Positions 50,193-62,267 of a stretch of DNA of 64,000 nt are shown here, piece by piece; the first letter of the stretch is position 1; each line of letters opens with the position of its first letter. A program made the translations under genes and the position numbers. The notes under the pieces were generated by a model that was not told where the DNA came from, did not search any database, and saw only the letters and a program-made list of their open reading frames with translations. Origin of the DNA: Limanda limanda. Its lineage: Eukaryota > Chordata > Actinopteri > Pleuronectiformes > Pleuronectidae. The stretch spans positions 1,517,454-1,581,453 of the forward strand of contig NC_083649.1 in the NCBI RefSeq assembly GCF_963576545.1, written 5' to 3'.

Positions 50193-51404
50193 AAGAACTC
50201 ACTGCAGCTGCTTCTCTCACACTTAGAACTGATCTTTATAAAAAACCTGCTCAAGTGTTTATCTGGTCCTGAGGGGGAGGAGCCAGCACAAGATTTAAAC
50301 ATTTACTTCATTATGATAAATTAAAGCTTTCACCAGTTTAATGCATCATGAACTCGTCTGATCACATTCTCAGAATTCACTATTTTCACTAGCGCATGTG
50401 TCTCTGAGTTTCTGGGTCAGACCCGTGGTTCTGTCTTTAATGTTCATGACTCTCTTCAGCTTCTCACCATCAAAGCAGCGTTCAACCCGTCAGGAGCTGA
50501 ATCTCATCGTCTTTAAACTGCTCTCGTGTCAGAGAGGTTTGAGTGACAGCTGCTGCACCGAGAGGATCACAGCCGCTTTGAAATGAACGAGAAACATGAA
50601 ACTGGATCTGTGTTGAGCGTCTCTGCCGAGCGCCGCCTGAGAACCGACCAGCGCATGAGTCACCAGCCGCCTCCAGTGTGATTTCCTCATCATCTCTCCA
50701 GCTAAACCCAGATGAAGTTTCATTTATTTTGAACAATACAGAGCAGCTTTGCATATTCATGACGTCTGTTGGTGTCCAGTGATGTTTTAATGCGAGGTGA
50801 GCAGAGCAGCGGGGGTGCACGCCTGATTTAACTCCTCTGAGCCTAATGGACGGAGCCTGGAGAGTGCAGCTCCGCGTGCTCACCAAGATTAATCAGCCGT
50901 GAGTCCCTGCGTGATGCAGCCCACGTCCTCCACACGCTAAAGGAACATGTCCACAGAGACACACGGCTCACCTTGTCCCCAGGGAGTCGCCGCTGAGCCA
51001 CAGGGACGGATCCAGGTCAGAGGGACGGATCAGTGTGGCTGAGCACAGACGATCAGGGTTGAGTCTGAGAAACATGGACCAGAGGAACCAGAGGAATCCG
51101 AGGAACCAGAGGAACCCAAAGGACCCGAGGAACCAGAGGAACCCGAGGAATTCCAGGAACCCAAAGGACCGGACACCCTGGTCCAGAGCCGCGGTTTAAA
51201 TGTTTTAAACAACAATCGAAACAACTTATGTAAAAGTGACGACAAAGAAAAGGCACCAACACAACTGCAGATAAACATGAAGACAATTAAAACACAAAAA
51301 CGACCACATAGAGTTCAGATAACAACACACACTTGGTTGGGTTCAGAGCTTCAGACTCTTCAGTTTAGTCTGAACCTGAACATCAGGTGTGAAAGGTTCC
51401 TCAG

Positions 51405-52881
51405 AGCTTGAGATCCTCTACTCTGGTCTGAGATCCTCCACTCGGCCCTGAGATCCTCCACTCGGCCCTGAGATCTTCTACTCGGGCCTGAGGTCCTCCA
51501 CTCGGGGCTGAGGTCCTCTACTCTGGCCTGAGATCTTCTACTCGGGCTTGAGATCCTCTACTCTGGCCTGAGATCCTCCACTCGGGCCTGAGATCCTCCA
51601 CTCGGGCCTGAGATACTCTTCTCGGGCCTGAGATCCTCCACTCGGGCCTGAGATCCTCTAATTGGGCCTGAGATCCTCTACTCGGGCCTGAGATCCTCCA
51701 CTCGGGCCTGAGATACTCTTCTCGGGCCTGAGATCCTCCACTCGGGCCTGAGATCCTCTAATTGGGCCTGAGATCCTCCACTCGGGCCTGAGTTCCTCCA
51801 CTCGGGCCTGAGATCCTCCACTCGGGCCTGAGTTCCTCCACTCGGGCCTGAGATCCTCCACTCGGGCCTGAGATCCTCCACTCGGGCCTGAGAACCTCCA
51901 CTCGGGCCTGAGATCCTCTACCCGGGTCTGAGATCCTCCACTCGGGCCTGAGATCCTCCACTCGGGCCTGAGTTCCTCCACTCGGGCCTGAGATCCTCCA
52001 CTCGGGCCTGAGATCCTCCACTCGGGTCTGAGATCCTCCACTCGGGCCTGAGATCCTCCTCTCGGGCCTGAGTTCCTCCACTCGGGCCTGAGATCCTCCA
52101 CTCGGGCCTGAGATCCTCCACTCGGGTCTGAGATCCTCCACTCGGGTCTGAGATCCTCCACTGGGGCCTCAGATCCTCTACTCTGGCCTGGGCCTGAGAT
52201 CCTCCACTCGGGCCAGAGATCCTCCACTCGGGCCTGAGATCCTCTAATTGGGCCTGAGATCCTCCACTCGGGTCTGAGATCCTCTACTCGGGCCTGAGAT
52301 CCTCCACTCGGGCCTGAGATCCTCCACTCGGGCCTGAGATCCTCCACTCGGGCCTGAGATCCTCCCCTCGGGCCTGAGTTCCTCCACTCGGGCCTGAGTT
52401 CCTCCACTCGGGCCTGAGATCCTCCACTCGGGCCTGAGTTCCTCCACTCGGGCCTGAGATCCTCCACTCGGGCCTGAGATCCTCTACTCGGGCCTGAGAT
52501 CTTCTACCCGGGTCTGAGATCCTCCACTCGGGCCTGAGATCCTCTACTCGGGCCTGAGATCCTCTACTCTGGCCTGAGATCCTCCACTCGGGCAAGAGAT
52601 CCTCTACTCGGGCAAGAGATCCTCTACTCGGGTCTGAGATCCTCCACTCGGGCCTGAGATCCTCTACTCGGGCCTGAGATCCTCCACTCGGTTTCTGAGA
52701 TCTTCTACTCGGGTCTGAGCTCCTCTACTCGGGCCTGAAATCCTCCACTCGGGCCTGAGATCCTCCACCCGGGTCTGAGCTCCTCTACTCGGGCCTGAAA
52801 TCCTCCACTCGGGCCTGAGATCCTCCACTCGGGCCTGAGATCTTCTACCCGGGTCTGAGATCTTCTACTCGGGTCTTGTCT
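51405..52881. repeat. 20-bp minisatellite, about 70 copies
   Basis: Consensus GAGATCCTCCACTCGGGCCT, with recurrent variants (GAGTTC, CTACTC, TAATTGGG, GGGTCT). Blocks of variants recur in order (the TAATTGGGCC variant at 51657 and 51757 with the same neighbours), showing segmental duplication of 100 bp. The minus-strand ORFs of up to 269 aa are artefacts. Confidence 0.97.
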
Positions 52882-53835
52882 CCTTCAGCACAACAACACA
52901 AACCCTTGAATTGATCAAACTCATAAACAAGAGAAATTAAGAAGATTCTGACATACACATGTGAAATGTAAGGGGGGGGGAGGGCTGTGCTGTTGGCACT
53001 GGCAGCCTTATGCTGCCTTCAGGTCGTGTGGGAGTTCCGAGCGTCTGAGCTCACAGATCAGTCTTCATGTGTCTGCGTGTGAGATCGGAGCCGTCAGTCA
53101 CGATGTCACAGATCCTGTTTGCTCTGAATCCTCGTTCGGTCTTTCACAGCTGACACATTTCACAGCATCACTTTTATGTTTTACATCCAAACTGCTGTAG
53201 CTGGTCTAAGTCGACATTAAACATTTAGTCAGTGGTCGAGTCCTGTCGCAGCATCAGAAAGTCTTTTCAAGAGAAAACTCTGACGACTGGAAACTTACAT
53301 TCTGTTGCTTTTATTTGCTTGAATTGAAAACTTCAACCTGATCATCCAGTAAAAACCTTTGAGAAGCAGAGAAGATATTACCCACAATCCTCATAACAAA
53401 AATCATGTGATGCATCACAGCAATTAGCATAGTATACATCGTAGAAAATATCGTAATAAATATATACAAAAAAAGAAGTACAAAGAAAAATCAACCTAAA
53501 TTACATATATTCTGTATAAATACAAAGTTCATGAGGAAGTGACATCATCGTTGGTATCCCATAAACTTTGGAAACATAAGTGTTTTTGTTTCGTATGGTT
53601 CAGGTTTTTCTTCTTTGTGAATATTTTTGTAAGATATAATACGATATAAAAGGGTTTACTCCTTTAATCTTCACTTTCATCCTGAATCATTTCATTTCTA
53701 AAATCACCACTAAAGCAAAAGCTGTAACAGAAAGGTTAAAGGTCAGAGGTCACAGCTTCCTGACACTGATGGATGGAGCGAACGCTGGTGGCTCATATGC
53801 CAAAATATTATTTAATGTTTGTTTATATTGTTTTG

Positions 53836-53910
53836 TTTGGTTCATGTCCCATCTGCTAACAAGGAGGAGGCGGGGTTTATGACCTATACTGCAGCCGGCC
53901 ACCAGGGGGC
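53836..53910 (+). mobile_element. fragment of the 10583 family
   Basis: Carries GGTTCATGTCCCATCTGCTA, GGAGGAGG, ATGACCTATACTGCAGCC and CACCAGGGGGC in family order. It lies outside the gria1 gene. Confidence 0.5.
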
Positions 53911-54436
53911 TTCAAGATGCTTCACCTGTGGGTCATTTCTTCCATCTTTAATCAGGGGCTGGGACCAGTCACTAAGTTTTGAGTGGTCCATCTTTTTAAT
54001 CTTAATCTCAGTCAAGACGGAATTTAAGCGTGAAGTTTGAATCACTTTAATCAAATTCTAAACTGGTGCCACCTTCAGGTTTAATCATTTAAATTATATG
54101 ATTTCAGTCGGCCGAGGTTTGTTTAGTTTCAGGAAACTTCCACAAATGAGCCCACAACAACACACACATCCCGAAGCACACAACAACGAGACCAGAACAA
54201 CAAAGTGTTTATCGTTACCGGGACGACTTCGCAGTGAACTCTAAATCTTCCCGTTGTCGTGCCTGCAGGGCGGAGCCTGTGATGTCACGAGGAGACGCAG
54301 CTCTCAGGTCAGATCGTAACCGTGTTAATTATCATCCTCACTCTGTCATTCTGTTTAATGTCGGCTCATTAACCTGCTTCAAAAACTGTCTGTTTACACC
54401 GTCTGCTGCCGCCGTCTCCCCCCCCCCTCTCTCTCC

Positions 54437-54503
<67 letters not shown>

Positions 54504-54595
54504 TCACTTGCTGTCGCTTTGGTCTGTTGCTCTTTCTTTCAACTCCTGCTTTGTTCCTGGAGCTTTTTTCCTCTTGTTTGTGCTTCATCAACCCA

Positions 54596-56106
54596 TCTGT
54601 CCTCCCTCCTCCTCTCTGTCTCCCTCCTCTATGTCTCCCTCCTCTCTGTCTCCATCTCCCTCCTGACTGTCTCCCTCCTCTCTGTCTCCCTCCTCTTTGT
54701 CTCCCTCCTCCTCTCTGTCCCCCTCCTCTCTGTCTCCCTCCTCTCTGTCTCCCTCCTCTCTGTCTCCCTCCTCTCTGTCTCCCTCCTCTTCTCTGTCTCC
54801 CTCCTCTCTGTCTCTCTGTCTCCCTCCTCTCTGTCTCCCTCCTCCTCTCTGTCTCCCTCCTCTCTGTCTCTCTGTCTCCCTCCTCTCTGTCTCCCTCCTC
54901 TATGTCTCCCTCCTCTCTGTCTCCATCTCCCTCCTGACTGTCTCCCTCCTCTCTGTCCCCCTCCTCTATGTCTCCCTCCTCTCTGTCTCCCTCCTCTCTG
55001 TCTCCATCTCCCTCCTGACTGTCCCCCTCCTCTATGTCTCCCTCCTCTCTGTCTCCCTCCTCTCTGTCTCCATCTCCCTCCTCTCTGTCTCCCTCCTCTT
55101 TGTCTCCCTCCTCCTCTCTGTCCCCCTCCTCTCTGTCTCCCTCCTCTCTGTCTCCCTCCTCTCTGTCTCCCTCCTCTCTGTCTCCCTCCTCTTCTCTGTC
55201 TCCCTCCTCTCTGTCTCTCTGTCTCCCTCCTCTCTGTCTCCCTCCTCCTCTCTGTCTCCCTCCTCTCTGTCTCTCTGTCTCCCTCCTCTCTGTCTCCCTC
55301 CTCTATGTCTCCCTCCTCTCTGTCTCCATCTCCCTCCTGACTGTCTCCCTCCTCTCTGTCCCCCTCCTCTATGTCTCCCTCCTCTCTGTCTCCCTCCTCT
55401 CTGTCTCCATCTCCCTCCTGACTGTCTCCCTCCTCTCTGTCCCCCTCCTCTCTGTCTCCCTCCTCTCTGTCTCCCTCCTCTCTGTCTCCCTCCTCCTCTC
55501 TGTCTCCCTCCTCTCTGTCTCCCTCCTCTCTGTCTCCCTCCTCCTCTCTGTCTCCCTCCTCTCTGTCTCCCTCCTCCTCTCTGTCTCCCTCCTCTCTGTC
55601 TCTCTGTCTCCCTCCTCTCTGTCTCCCTCCTCCTCTCTGTCTCCCTCCTCTCTGTCTCTCTGTCTCCCTCCTCTATGTCTCCCTCCTCTCTGTCTCTCTG
55701 TCTCCCTCCTCTCTGTCTATCTGTCTCCCTCCTCTATGTCTCCCTCCCCTCTGTCTCTCTGTCTCCCTCCTCTATGTCTCCCTCCTCTCTGTCTCTCTGT
55801 CTCCCTCCTCTCTGTCTATCTGTCTCCCTCCTCTATGTCTCCCTCCTCTCTGTCTCTCTGTCTCCCTCCTCTATGTTTCCCTCATCTCTGTCTCCCTCCT
55901 CTCTGTCTCTCTGTCCTCCCTCCTCTATGTCTCCCTCCTCTTTGTCTCCCTCCTCATCTCTGTCTCCCTCCTCCTCTCTGTCTCCCTCCTCATCTCTGTC
56001 TCCCTCCTCATCTCTGTCTACCTCCTCTCTGTCTCCCTCCTCATCTCTGTCTCCCTCCTCCTCTCTGTCTCCCTCCTCATCTCTGTCTCCCTCCTCTCTG
56101 TGTCCC
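54596..56106. repeat. CTCTGTCTCCCTCCT minisatellite, about 1.5 kb
   Basis: 15-bp units with interspersed CTATG, CTCCATCTCCCTCCTGACTG and CTCCTCTCTG variants in repeated order, so higher-order blocks of several hundred bp occur (54610-54860 resembles 55040-55290). A plain (CT)n run lies before it at 54427-54495. ORFs up to 470 aa here are polymers, not proteins. Confidence 0.95.
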
Positions 56107-56638
56107 TAAAAGCTAATTGCTTTTACTGGTATATATATATGAGGCCTGAATTCTTCCTCCACCGCTATAGATAATAAACGTACAGATTATAATGCTCCTG
56201 AGGTTCACTGGTGAGCTGGTGACCCTGCAGGACTTTCATGAGACACTAGGACTTCAAGTGTCCACAGAGGAAACCGGCTGAAGAAGTTTCCGTCCCCTGA
56301 GCAGCGTCAACACCCAAGTGGCTTTTTCTTATTTTAGCAGAAAGTGTGTGTGAAGTCTCTGAGCTTGATTTAGAAACGTAAAAACCTTTAGCTCCTGATC
56401 ATCAAACACGGAGGAGGAGAAGAGATGAGAGGAGAAGAGAGGAGAAGAGAGGAGAAGAGAGGAGAAGAGACGAGAGGAGAAGAGAGGAGGACGCTGTCTG
56501 AACAATGGACTGTTTACTGGGTTTGTTCTCACCCTGATTAAAGAGCCGCGCTTCGGTTAAAATAGATCCAGACGTTTTATTTTGGGAGGCGAAAGTTAAA
56601 AACCGTGAAGGGAAACACAAGTTTATAGAGTGTAAACT

Positions 56639-56641
<3 letters not shown>

Positions 56642-56697
<56 letters not shown>

Positions 56698-56918
56698 TGT
56701 GTGTGAGCCTCAGGTCCAGTCATTATGAAAACTGAGCAGTCAGCAGAATAAACAGCTGATGTACTAATTCCCCATCTGGTCTCTGTAACACACACACACA
56801 CACACACACACAGACACACACACAAATTAGAAAGAAAACCCTCACACACCACAACACACATGCTCACAGATACTCAGGGTCCAGACACTGTAGCATAAGT
56901 GTGTATATACATATTTAC

Positions 56919-56950
<32 letters not shown>
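56642..56950. repeat. GT and CA microsatellites
   Basis: (GT)n at 56642-56703, (CA)n at 56789-56823 and 56919-56952. Confidence 0.9.
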
Positions 56951-56951
<1 letters not shown>

Positions 56952-58373
56952 GAGCTTTTCAATTTGAACCTGGAACTTGTGTCTCTCGTGGAACCAAGGA
57001 GCTGCTGGTGAGTCCCAGCTTCAGGTTCAGGAACCATCTCCTCCCATGTGAGGATTGTTTCTGAAACCATTCAGACCTGATGTGTATAAACCTGTAAAAT
57101 GTGCTTCTCCCTGGATGAGACGTTTATTGATACTGAAGACGAGTTTCACTGATGACAACAACTAAACAACAAGAATCAGAACGATGAAGAAGTTTCAATA
57201 AGTGCCGACGCTCAAAGACACAAATCCAGAAGCCTTCCCAGAGCAGTGACGTGTTTTACATCTTCTGTGTTTGAAATGGTTTATAAAGAGGGTGATGAAG
57301 GTGAAATACTTTTTACTGTGTTAACATTCTACCATAAAGTTTTAGACTGTTAATGTTTAATGAAGTCACTCTGCGGCTTCTTCGTCTTTATATCCATTAT
57401 TATTGTTTTATAGACGATCATTAATGTAATTGCTTCCTGTTTGTGTGTCACTGTGTCTCCTGCTGATTCTGCTGAGCTGCAGTCAAACTGCTTCGTTTGC
57501 TTGTGTCTGAGTGTGAAGCCAAACTGACTTTAGTAAAGTGTATATTAATATTTATTGTTGTGTACTTCTTATTAGTACAGACCAGACCAATCAGTGATGT
57601 TATGTTTATTGGCGATGGGTCCAGCTCCACATTGTTAACAGTCACGATGGCCACACTGATGTGAAGAGGTGGTTTTAATACACAGTGACATAATGATTAT
57701 GTTTTCAAGTTGAGCTTTAAATAGATTGATGAACCTGAACAAGATGACATCATACTTTAAAGGTCTCGTAGGATCAAATGCACGAGATTGAGGTCAACTG
57801 AATATTGACTTTTGAATTTTGAGTGTTCAGCACTTCTGGCTTTTATTCAGAATCATAACTCAGGACAACGAGGCCGAAGTTGTCGTACGTGAAGACAGAA
57901 GGTTTGACTCTGTTGACAGGGTGAATCGTCACTTCTTGTTCTATGAATGTTTCCACGTTCACACCTCAGATGACATTGCAGAGGTGTGAATTAGCTTCTA
58001 GCCTTGTTCACACACTCACAGACACACACTCACACACACACACAGACACACACTCCTGCGACTCAGCTGCCGTCTCTGAACTGCCGCAGTTTAAACAACA
58101 CAATATCATCACATAATGATCGATACCATTCTTCCATGTCTTTGAACAGTTTGTCATAAGTTATTTAAAAGCCTCTCTCGTATTCTAATTGCCTTTGATC
58201 ATTAAAATAACTTTACATCTTTAATATTTCCTTTGGTTCTTAATCATGCCTTTGATGTCTTGATGTGGTTTCAAGAACAAACAGGAAGAAGTTGCCCCTC
58301 ATCTCTTATGAACTTTGTAATAAGTAATAAGACGTGAATCCAGATATCGAGGAGACTAACACACTCATTCATC

Positions 58374-60152
58374 ATGTATACGTCTGATGCATCGGACCGA
58401 CCCAACATGACGGTGGAAACTATTCGCCCGCAGATTGAGAATTTTTTCACCAAGTTGACCACAGGGCAATGGAACCTGGTAAAATCAGGAAAACCAGACA
58501 GCGCCACCAAGCTTCTGATGGCAGAACTTCTTCTGAACATGACGTCGTCCGTGTCCTCGGACCTGGTCACAGCACGTGGACAAGAGGACATCGACGTCCA
58601 GTCCAGTCTGGGAGACGCCCTCCGTCAGAGTTTATCACCCGTCAGCTTAACAAAGTCTGTGGTTCTGGATCAACTCACAGAGTTGGTTGCAGAGGAGATA
58701 ACGGAGAGGCTCAACTCCCGCCTGACCGCCCGCTCCAGCAGCGGTCCCTCCAGCAGCGGTCGCTCCACCAGCCGTCCCTCTAGCAGCGGTCGCTCCACCA
58801 GCCGTCCCTCCACCAGCCGTCCCTCCACCAGTGGGCAGTGCCACCACACCTCAGCCGACAAACTCGAGAAAATGGTTCAGTGTCTTTGCAAAGTGTCGAA
58901 GAAATATTCCTCCGACATCGAGGCCTTGATCAAGCCGAAACTACGCAGTCAAAAGACCTTTGAGCTTGTAAACGAGTTGCCGAAGGGGAAAACTATCTTC
59001 TCACGCATGGACTCCTCATCACGCGCTTCTCGCTCTGACAGAGCAAGAACCTCTGAGTACTCGGTCAGCAGCAATGACCGTAGGACCAGTGAGGCCGTCC
59101 AGGAAATCATTGGGAAGGAGCTGAGCGACATCATCGAGCCCCTTGTGGACGAAATGTCTGAATCGGACCGGAGTGGGCTGATATCTGAATCTTCTCTGGA
59201 GTCTACAGCTGCTGCAGAGGAAATCTATCAGATAATTACTGAAGAGGAGAGCGTCAAAGCATCTGATCCGAGTAAAAGCTCCAAATCCACAAAGAGCAAC
59301 AAGAAGTTCTGGAAAGGAGTGGGGAAGAAGATCAAGAAGCTTTTGGCAAAGGTTTTTGCCACAGCATCGATGCTCAAGATAGTGGCACAAGTCAAGAAGT
59401 CATTCAAGAAGAAGAGCAAGGTCCAGAGCAGAGAGTCCATCAAGACTCTGATGGACAGCGTGGAGCTTCTGCGTCTGACAGAGACCCGGGGAGATGGTGT
59501 GAAGGAATCTTCACGAGCTGTGCAAACTGTTTCACCCGAAAACTTTTCCGTCCTCAAACAAGAACTCACTGATATCATCTACAAGTTCATCACAGCTGAG
59601 AATGTAGAGGTGAAGGTGTCTGTCCCCAAGTCCCACAGAGAGATGTACGCCGCCATAGAGGAGAAAGTGTACAACTTCCTGCCATTGATGGACTGGTGGT
59701 TCGCAAAACAGGCCGGGGAATCCACGGCCAGGGTGACCTCCGCTCTGATGGAGATCGAATCAACCAAAGCATCTCCGGTCTTAGAGATCAACAAGACGAA
59801 GGAGCAGGCCGGGTCCCGGGGGAAAATGTATGTCCGTCTGCTCGTGGACCAGCTGGTCACTCGAGTGTACGCAGATGCAAAGATGGACTGGTGCGGGAAG
59901 GGCCAAGCCGACCAGACCCGCAACCTGTTTGAAAGAACATGGGCCGAAGTCAAAGACCTGGACTTGGACACGTCCCCAGAAGTCATCAATTTCCTCCACA
60001 AGTCCGTGTTCAAGGACCTGAGTAAGACCTGGGCCGGTCCGGAGATGCTGCTTCTCTCCATCTGCAACAAGGAACCAGAGGTGGAGCAAAGAATCGCCGC
60101 CTCCATGAAACGACACATGTCCAAAAAGGGCTTCTTCAGATTCTTCAGGTGA
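58374..60152 (+). CDS. intact single-exon gene, 592-aa protein of unrecognised family
   Basis: The longest non-repetitive ORF in the window, with no intron. An in-frame TGA lies shortly upstream, so the Met at 58374 (A at -3) is the first; the Met at residue 12 is an alternative start. Visible layout: helical N-terminus (1-118) with LLMAELLLNMTSSVSSDLV; a Ser/Arg/Pro low-complexity stretch (about 120-152) of repeated SSSGRSTSRP; a helical part with FELVNELPKGKTIFSRMDSS; an acidic helix with EIIGKELSDIIEPLVDEMSE; a strongly basic amphipathic segment from residue 310 (KKFWKGVGKKIKKLLAKVF); and a C-terminal region with NFLPLMDWWFAK ending KKGFFRFFR. KELSDIIEPL and QELTDIIYKF look like an internal repeat. 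No signal peptide, zinc finger or enzyme motif was seen. I do not assign a function. The intact frame and two following AATAAA signals favour a real gene, perhaps a retrogene or a member of a teleost-specific family. Confidence 0.75.
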   Translation: MYTSDASDRPNMTVETIRPQIENFFTKLTTGQWNLVKSGKPDSATKLLMAELLLNMTSSVSSDLVTARGQEDIDVQSSLGDALRQSLSPVSLTKSVVLDQLTELVAEEITERLNSRLTARSSSGPSSSGRSTSRPSSSGRSTSRPSTSRPSTSGQCHHTSADKLEKMVQCLCKVSKKYSSDIEALIKPKLRSQKTFELVNELPKGKTIFSRMDSSSRASRSDRARTSEYSVSSNDRRTSEAVQEIIGKELSDIIEPLVDEMSESDRSGLISESSLESTAAAEEIYQIITEEESVKASDPSKSSKSTKSNKKFWKGVGKKIKKLLAKVFATASMLKIVAQVKKSFKKKSKVQSRESIKTLMDSVELLRLTETRGDGVKESSRAVQTVSPENFSVLKQELTDIIYKFITAENVEVKVSVPKSHREMYAAIEEKVYNFLPLMDWWFAKQAGESTARVTSALMEIESTKASPVLEINKTKEQAGSRGKMYVRLLVDQLVTRVYADAKMDWCGKGQADQTRNLFERTWAEVKDLDLDTSPEVINFLHKSVFKDLSKTWAGPEMLLLSICNKEPEVEQRIAASMKRHMSKKGFFRFFR

Positions 60153-60202
60153 TGTGTGGGTGTTGTGGGTGGGTGGGGGTTCACCACATCCAACCAAACT
60201 TC

Positions 60203-60208
60203 AATAAA
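60203..60208 (+). terminator. polyadenylation signal AATAAA after the single-exon gene
   Basis: AATAAA 51 nt after the stop codon. A second AATAAA is at 60272-60277. No A-tract follows, so a recent retrocopy tail is not visible. Confidence 0.5.
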
Positions 60209-60277
60209 CAATAAGTCATATGGAAATGTCTGTTTTGTTTTTTCTTGAATCACTTCTCTGTCAGAACTGTTAATAAA

Positions 60278-61011
60278 GAATTGTGAACATTCCATTCAAA
60301 CTAAAGTTCTGTTATTCAGATGTAATTATTCACTAGATGAATAAATGATTCCGACACAAGGACAAAGTATGAATAATAACTCATAATGATCACTAGAAGC
60401 AGTTCATTAGTATAAACCAGTTCTATAGCTTCACACACACACACACAAAGACTTTACTCTTAATTGTACGACAAGTTGCTGATAATTGATCATCTGCAAA
60501 GCTGCAAGTTCACAGTTCACCGCAAATTTGTCTTTTGGGAAAGTGACCTGTGAGAATATCGGCCGGTTCCTCTCGTGTTAAACAGATCAGCAGAAGCAGG
60601 AAGACGCTTTAAAGACCTTTTCCAATTTGATTTACTTGTTTTGAACATTTCATTGATTTAAAATGGCCTTTGATGCCATCTGTTGAAATGCACATCGGGA
60701 AACCGACAAAGTGCAGGAAGAGAAACACCTGAATATGCATTTCGGACATTTTCATTCCTCTAATCTGGAAGAACACATTTAAAAACCAAAATCTAAAAAT
60801 TGACGAGTGCAAGAAATGAATGAATTGGCTCTTGTCCATTTATCTCCTTCAAACCGCATAGTGTTTATGTGTAATTATGAAATGATTATAAACCACATAA
60901 AGATGCTTTTAAGGTGATTTACATGGGACAGATAACAGATGTGTCAACGCCTTTAATGTTGGAATATCAGGTCTGGAGGGTTTTATCATTTTGTGTTTTA
61001 CTACTTAAATA
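60278..61011. other. intergenic stretch downstream of the single-exon gene
   Basis: About 730 bp of non-repetitive A/T-rich sequence. No gene seen. Confidence 0.6.
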
Positions 61012-62078
61012 TGTTGGGACATGGTTTTTGCGCAAAACGCTGGCCTCTCTTTCGGCCTGTATGTGTAGTCAAAACCTGACAACACATGTTCTTTGTCTTG
61101 AGAAAGCCACATGTGCTGGAGTGAACTCAGTCTCCCAGGAAGCCACAGGTTCCAGTGTTCTGAGACATTCAAGGAACTCAGTCTCCCAGGGGGCCACAGG
61201 TTCCTTCTTGTCTGGACATCTTCACACATAGGTGCGAAGTGCCACCAGGGTCAACTCCAATTGGTCACTCTGGCCACATGACCTGAGGGTCATCAGCCCA
61301 ATATAAGGAGAGGGCTCCCCCAATTCGCTCTCTTTCCTCAACCCCACCTAAGACAGCAGGCGACCAGCCGTCTCTCCTGCAACTCCAAGGGAGGGGGGTC
61401 CAGGCTGCTTCGCTCTTCCTCCACCGCCCACCAGTGAGGACAGCAGGCTGTCCAGCCTCTCCTCTCCTGCATCGCCCAGCGGGGGCCTGACTGCTCCTGC
61501 CTGGCATCGTCTCTTCGCATCCAACTCTACGAGAGGAGCTCAAAGGTGCAGCTTCCAGCCCACCTTCTCAAGGAAACCTCATCGCCCTTCAAGCTCTTCC
61601 AAACTCCTTGCAGCGACTCGGTGTCCTGTAAGTAAGAACTTCAAACCAGCATCTGAGCAACAGTTCAACAGAACCGCGAAAAGCAGAAACCTTACGACCA
61701 ACCAGAGACTTCACACAAAGCCAGGACGAACGGCCAACTGCACAGCAACTTTCTCCCTTCTTAAGGACTGGTAACATACTGGGCTTAATAATGATACTAG
61801 ATCTAAGCAAGACTGTTTATTTGATTCTGTGTGGGGTTTATAAGTTTGATATATGTGGTGATATTTTGTTACAAGTTAAATCAAATTAATGTAAGCTAGG
61901 CTCTACTCAGACCCTGCCATTATCTAATTAGCATTCTCACAGACACTGCATATCACTACCTACTTACCCACTCCCCCAATTCAGAAGAAGGGGGGGGGCT
62001 GCTATCTTAGGAGCTACCATCTTAGGAGCCCACAGGAAGGTGTGACTCTCTTTGTTGACTACCAGAGAGCCCCTCTCT

Positions 62079-62135
<57 letters not shown>

Positions 62136-62267
62136 ACACATCTTTATTAGTTCGTACATTTTGTTAGTAACTTGAGTTTTGATACTTTATTATGTCCATA
62201 ATAAATGTTTTCTTTTAAACTTGTTCTTTCATTAATGTTGCATAAGTGAATTTTGCCAACCGTTACA
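61012..62267 (+). mobile_element. possible solo LTR of a retrotransposon or endogenous retrovirus
   Basis: Starts TGTTGGGACATGG and ends CCGTTACA (TG...CA). Inside are two tandem copies of AACTCAGTCTCCCAGG with GCCACAGGTTCC (U3-like), a TATA-like CCAATATAAGGAGAG near 61300, and AATAAA near 62200 about 70 bp before the end. No coding region of a retroelement was found nearby, and no matching target duplication was seen at the proposed ends, so the boundaries are doubtful. Confidence 0.35.
62088..62141. repeat. CA microsatellite within the putative LTR
   Basis: (CA)n after CCCCTCTCTCTCACACATA, inside 61012-62267. Confidence 0.9.

Larger units (their letters stand above)
50193..58373. other. 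intergenic region between minisatellites and the single-exon gene
   Basis: Non-repeat stretches 50193-51404, 52882-54426 and 56107-58373 contain no recognised gene. Degenerate AGGAACCCAAAGGACC-type repeats occur at 51075-51175. No clear promoter motif was identified before 58374. Confidence 0.55.

Noticed and set aside
49146..50272. Arg/Lys/Glu repeat proteins of 210 and 323 aa
   Set aside because: Frame-cycling reads of a 32-bp minisatellite; no start context or splice support.
51658..52595. Repeat proteins with EWRISGPSGGSQARVEDLRP units
   Set aside because: Frame-cycling reads of a 20-bp minisatellite.
51405..52881. CRISPR-like array
   Set aside because: Repeats are contiguous with no unique spacers, and the DNA is eukaryotic.
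54234..56116. Plus-strand ORFs of 368, 470 and 360 aa
   Set aside because: Translations of the CTCTGTCTCCCTCCT minisatellite; composition is only Ser, Leu, Pro, Cys and Val polymers with no other support.
59579..60295. 238-aa minus-strand ORF opposite the single-exon gene
   Set aside because: Shadow of the plus-strand ORF; the plus-strand frame is far longer, with better start and polyadenylation context.
60609..61543. Small ORFs around the putative LTR
   Set aside because: No retroviral protein motifs (gag, protease, reverse transcriptase) could be seen; treated as chance ORFs.
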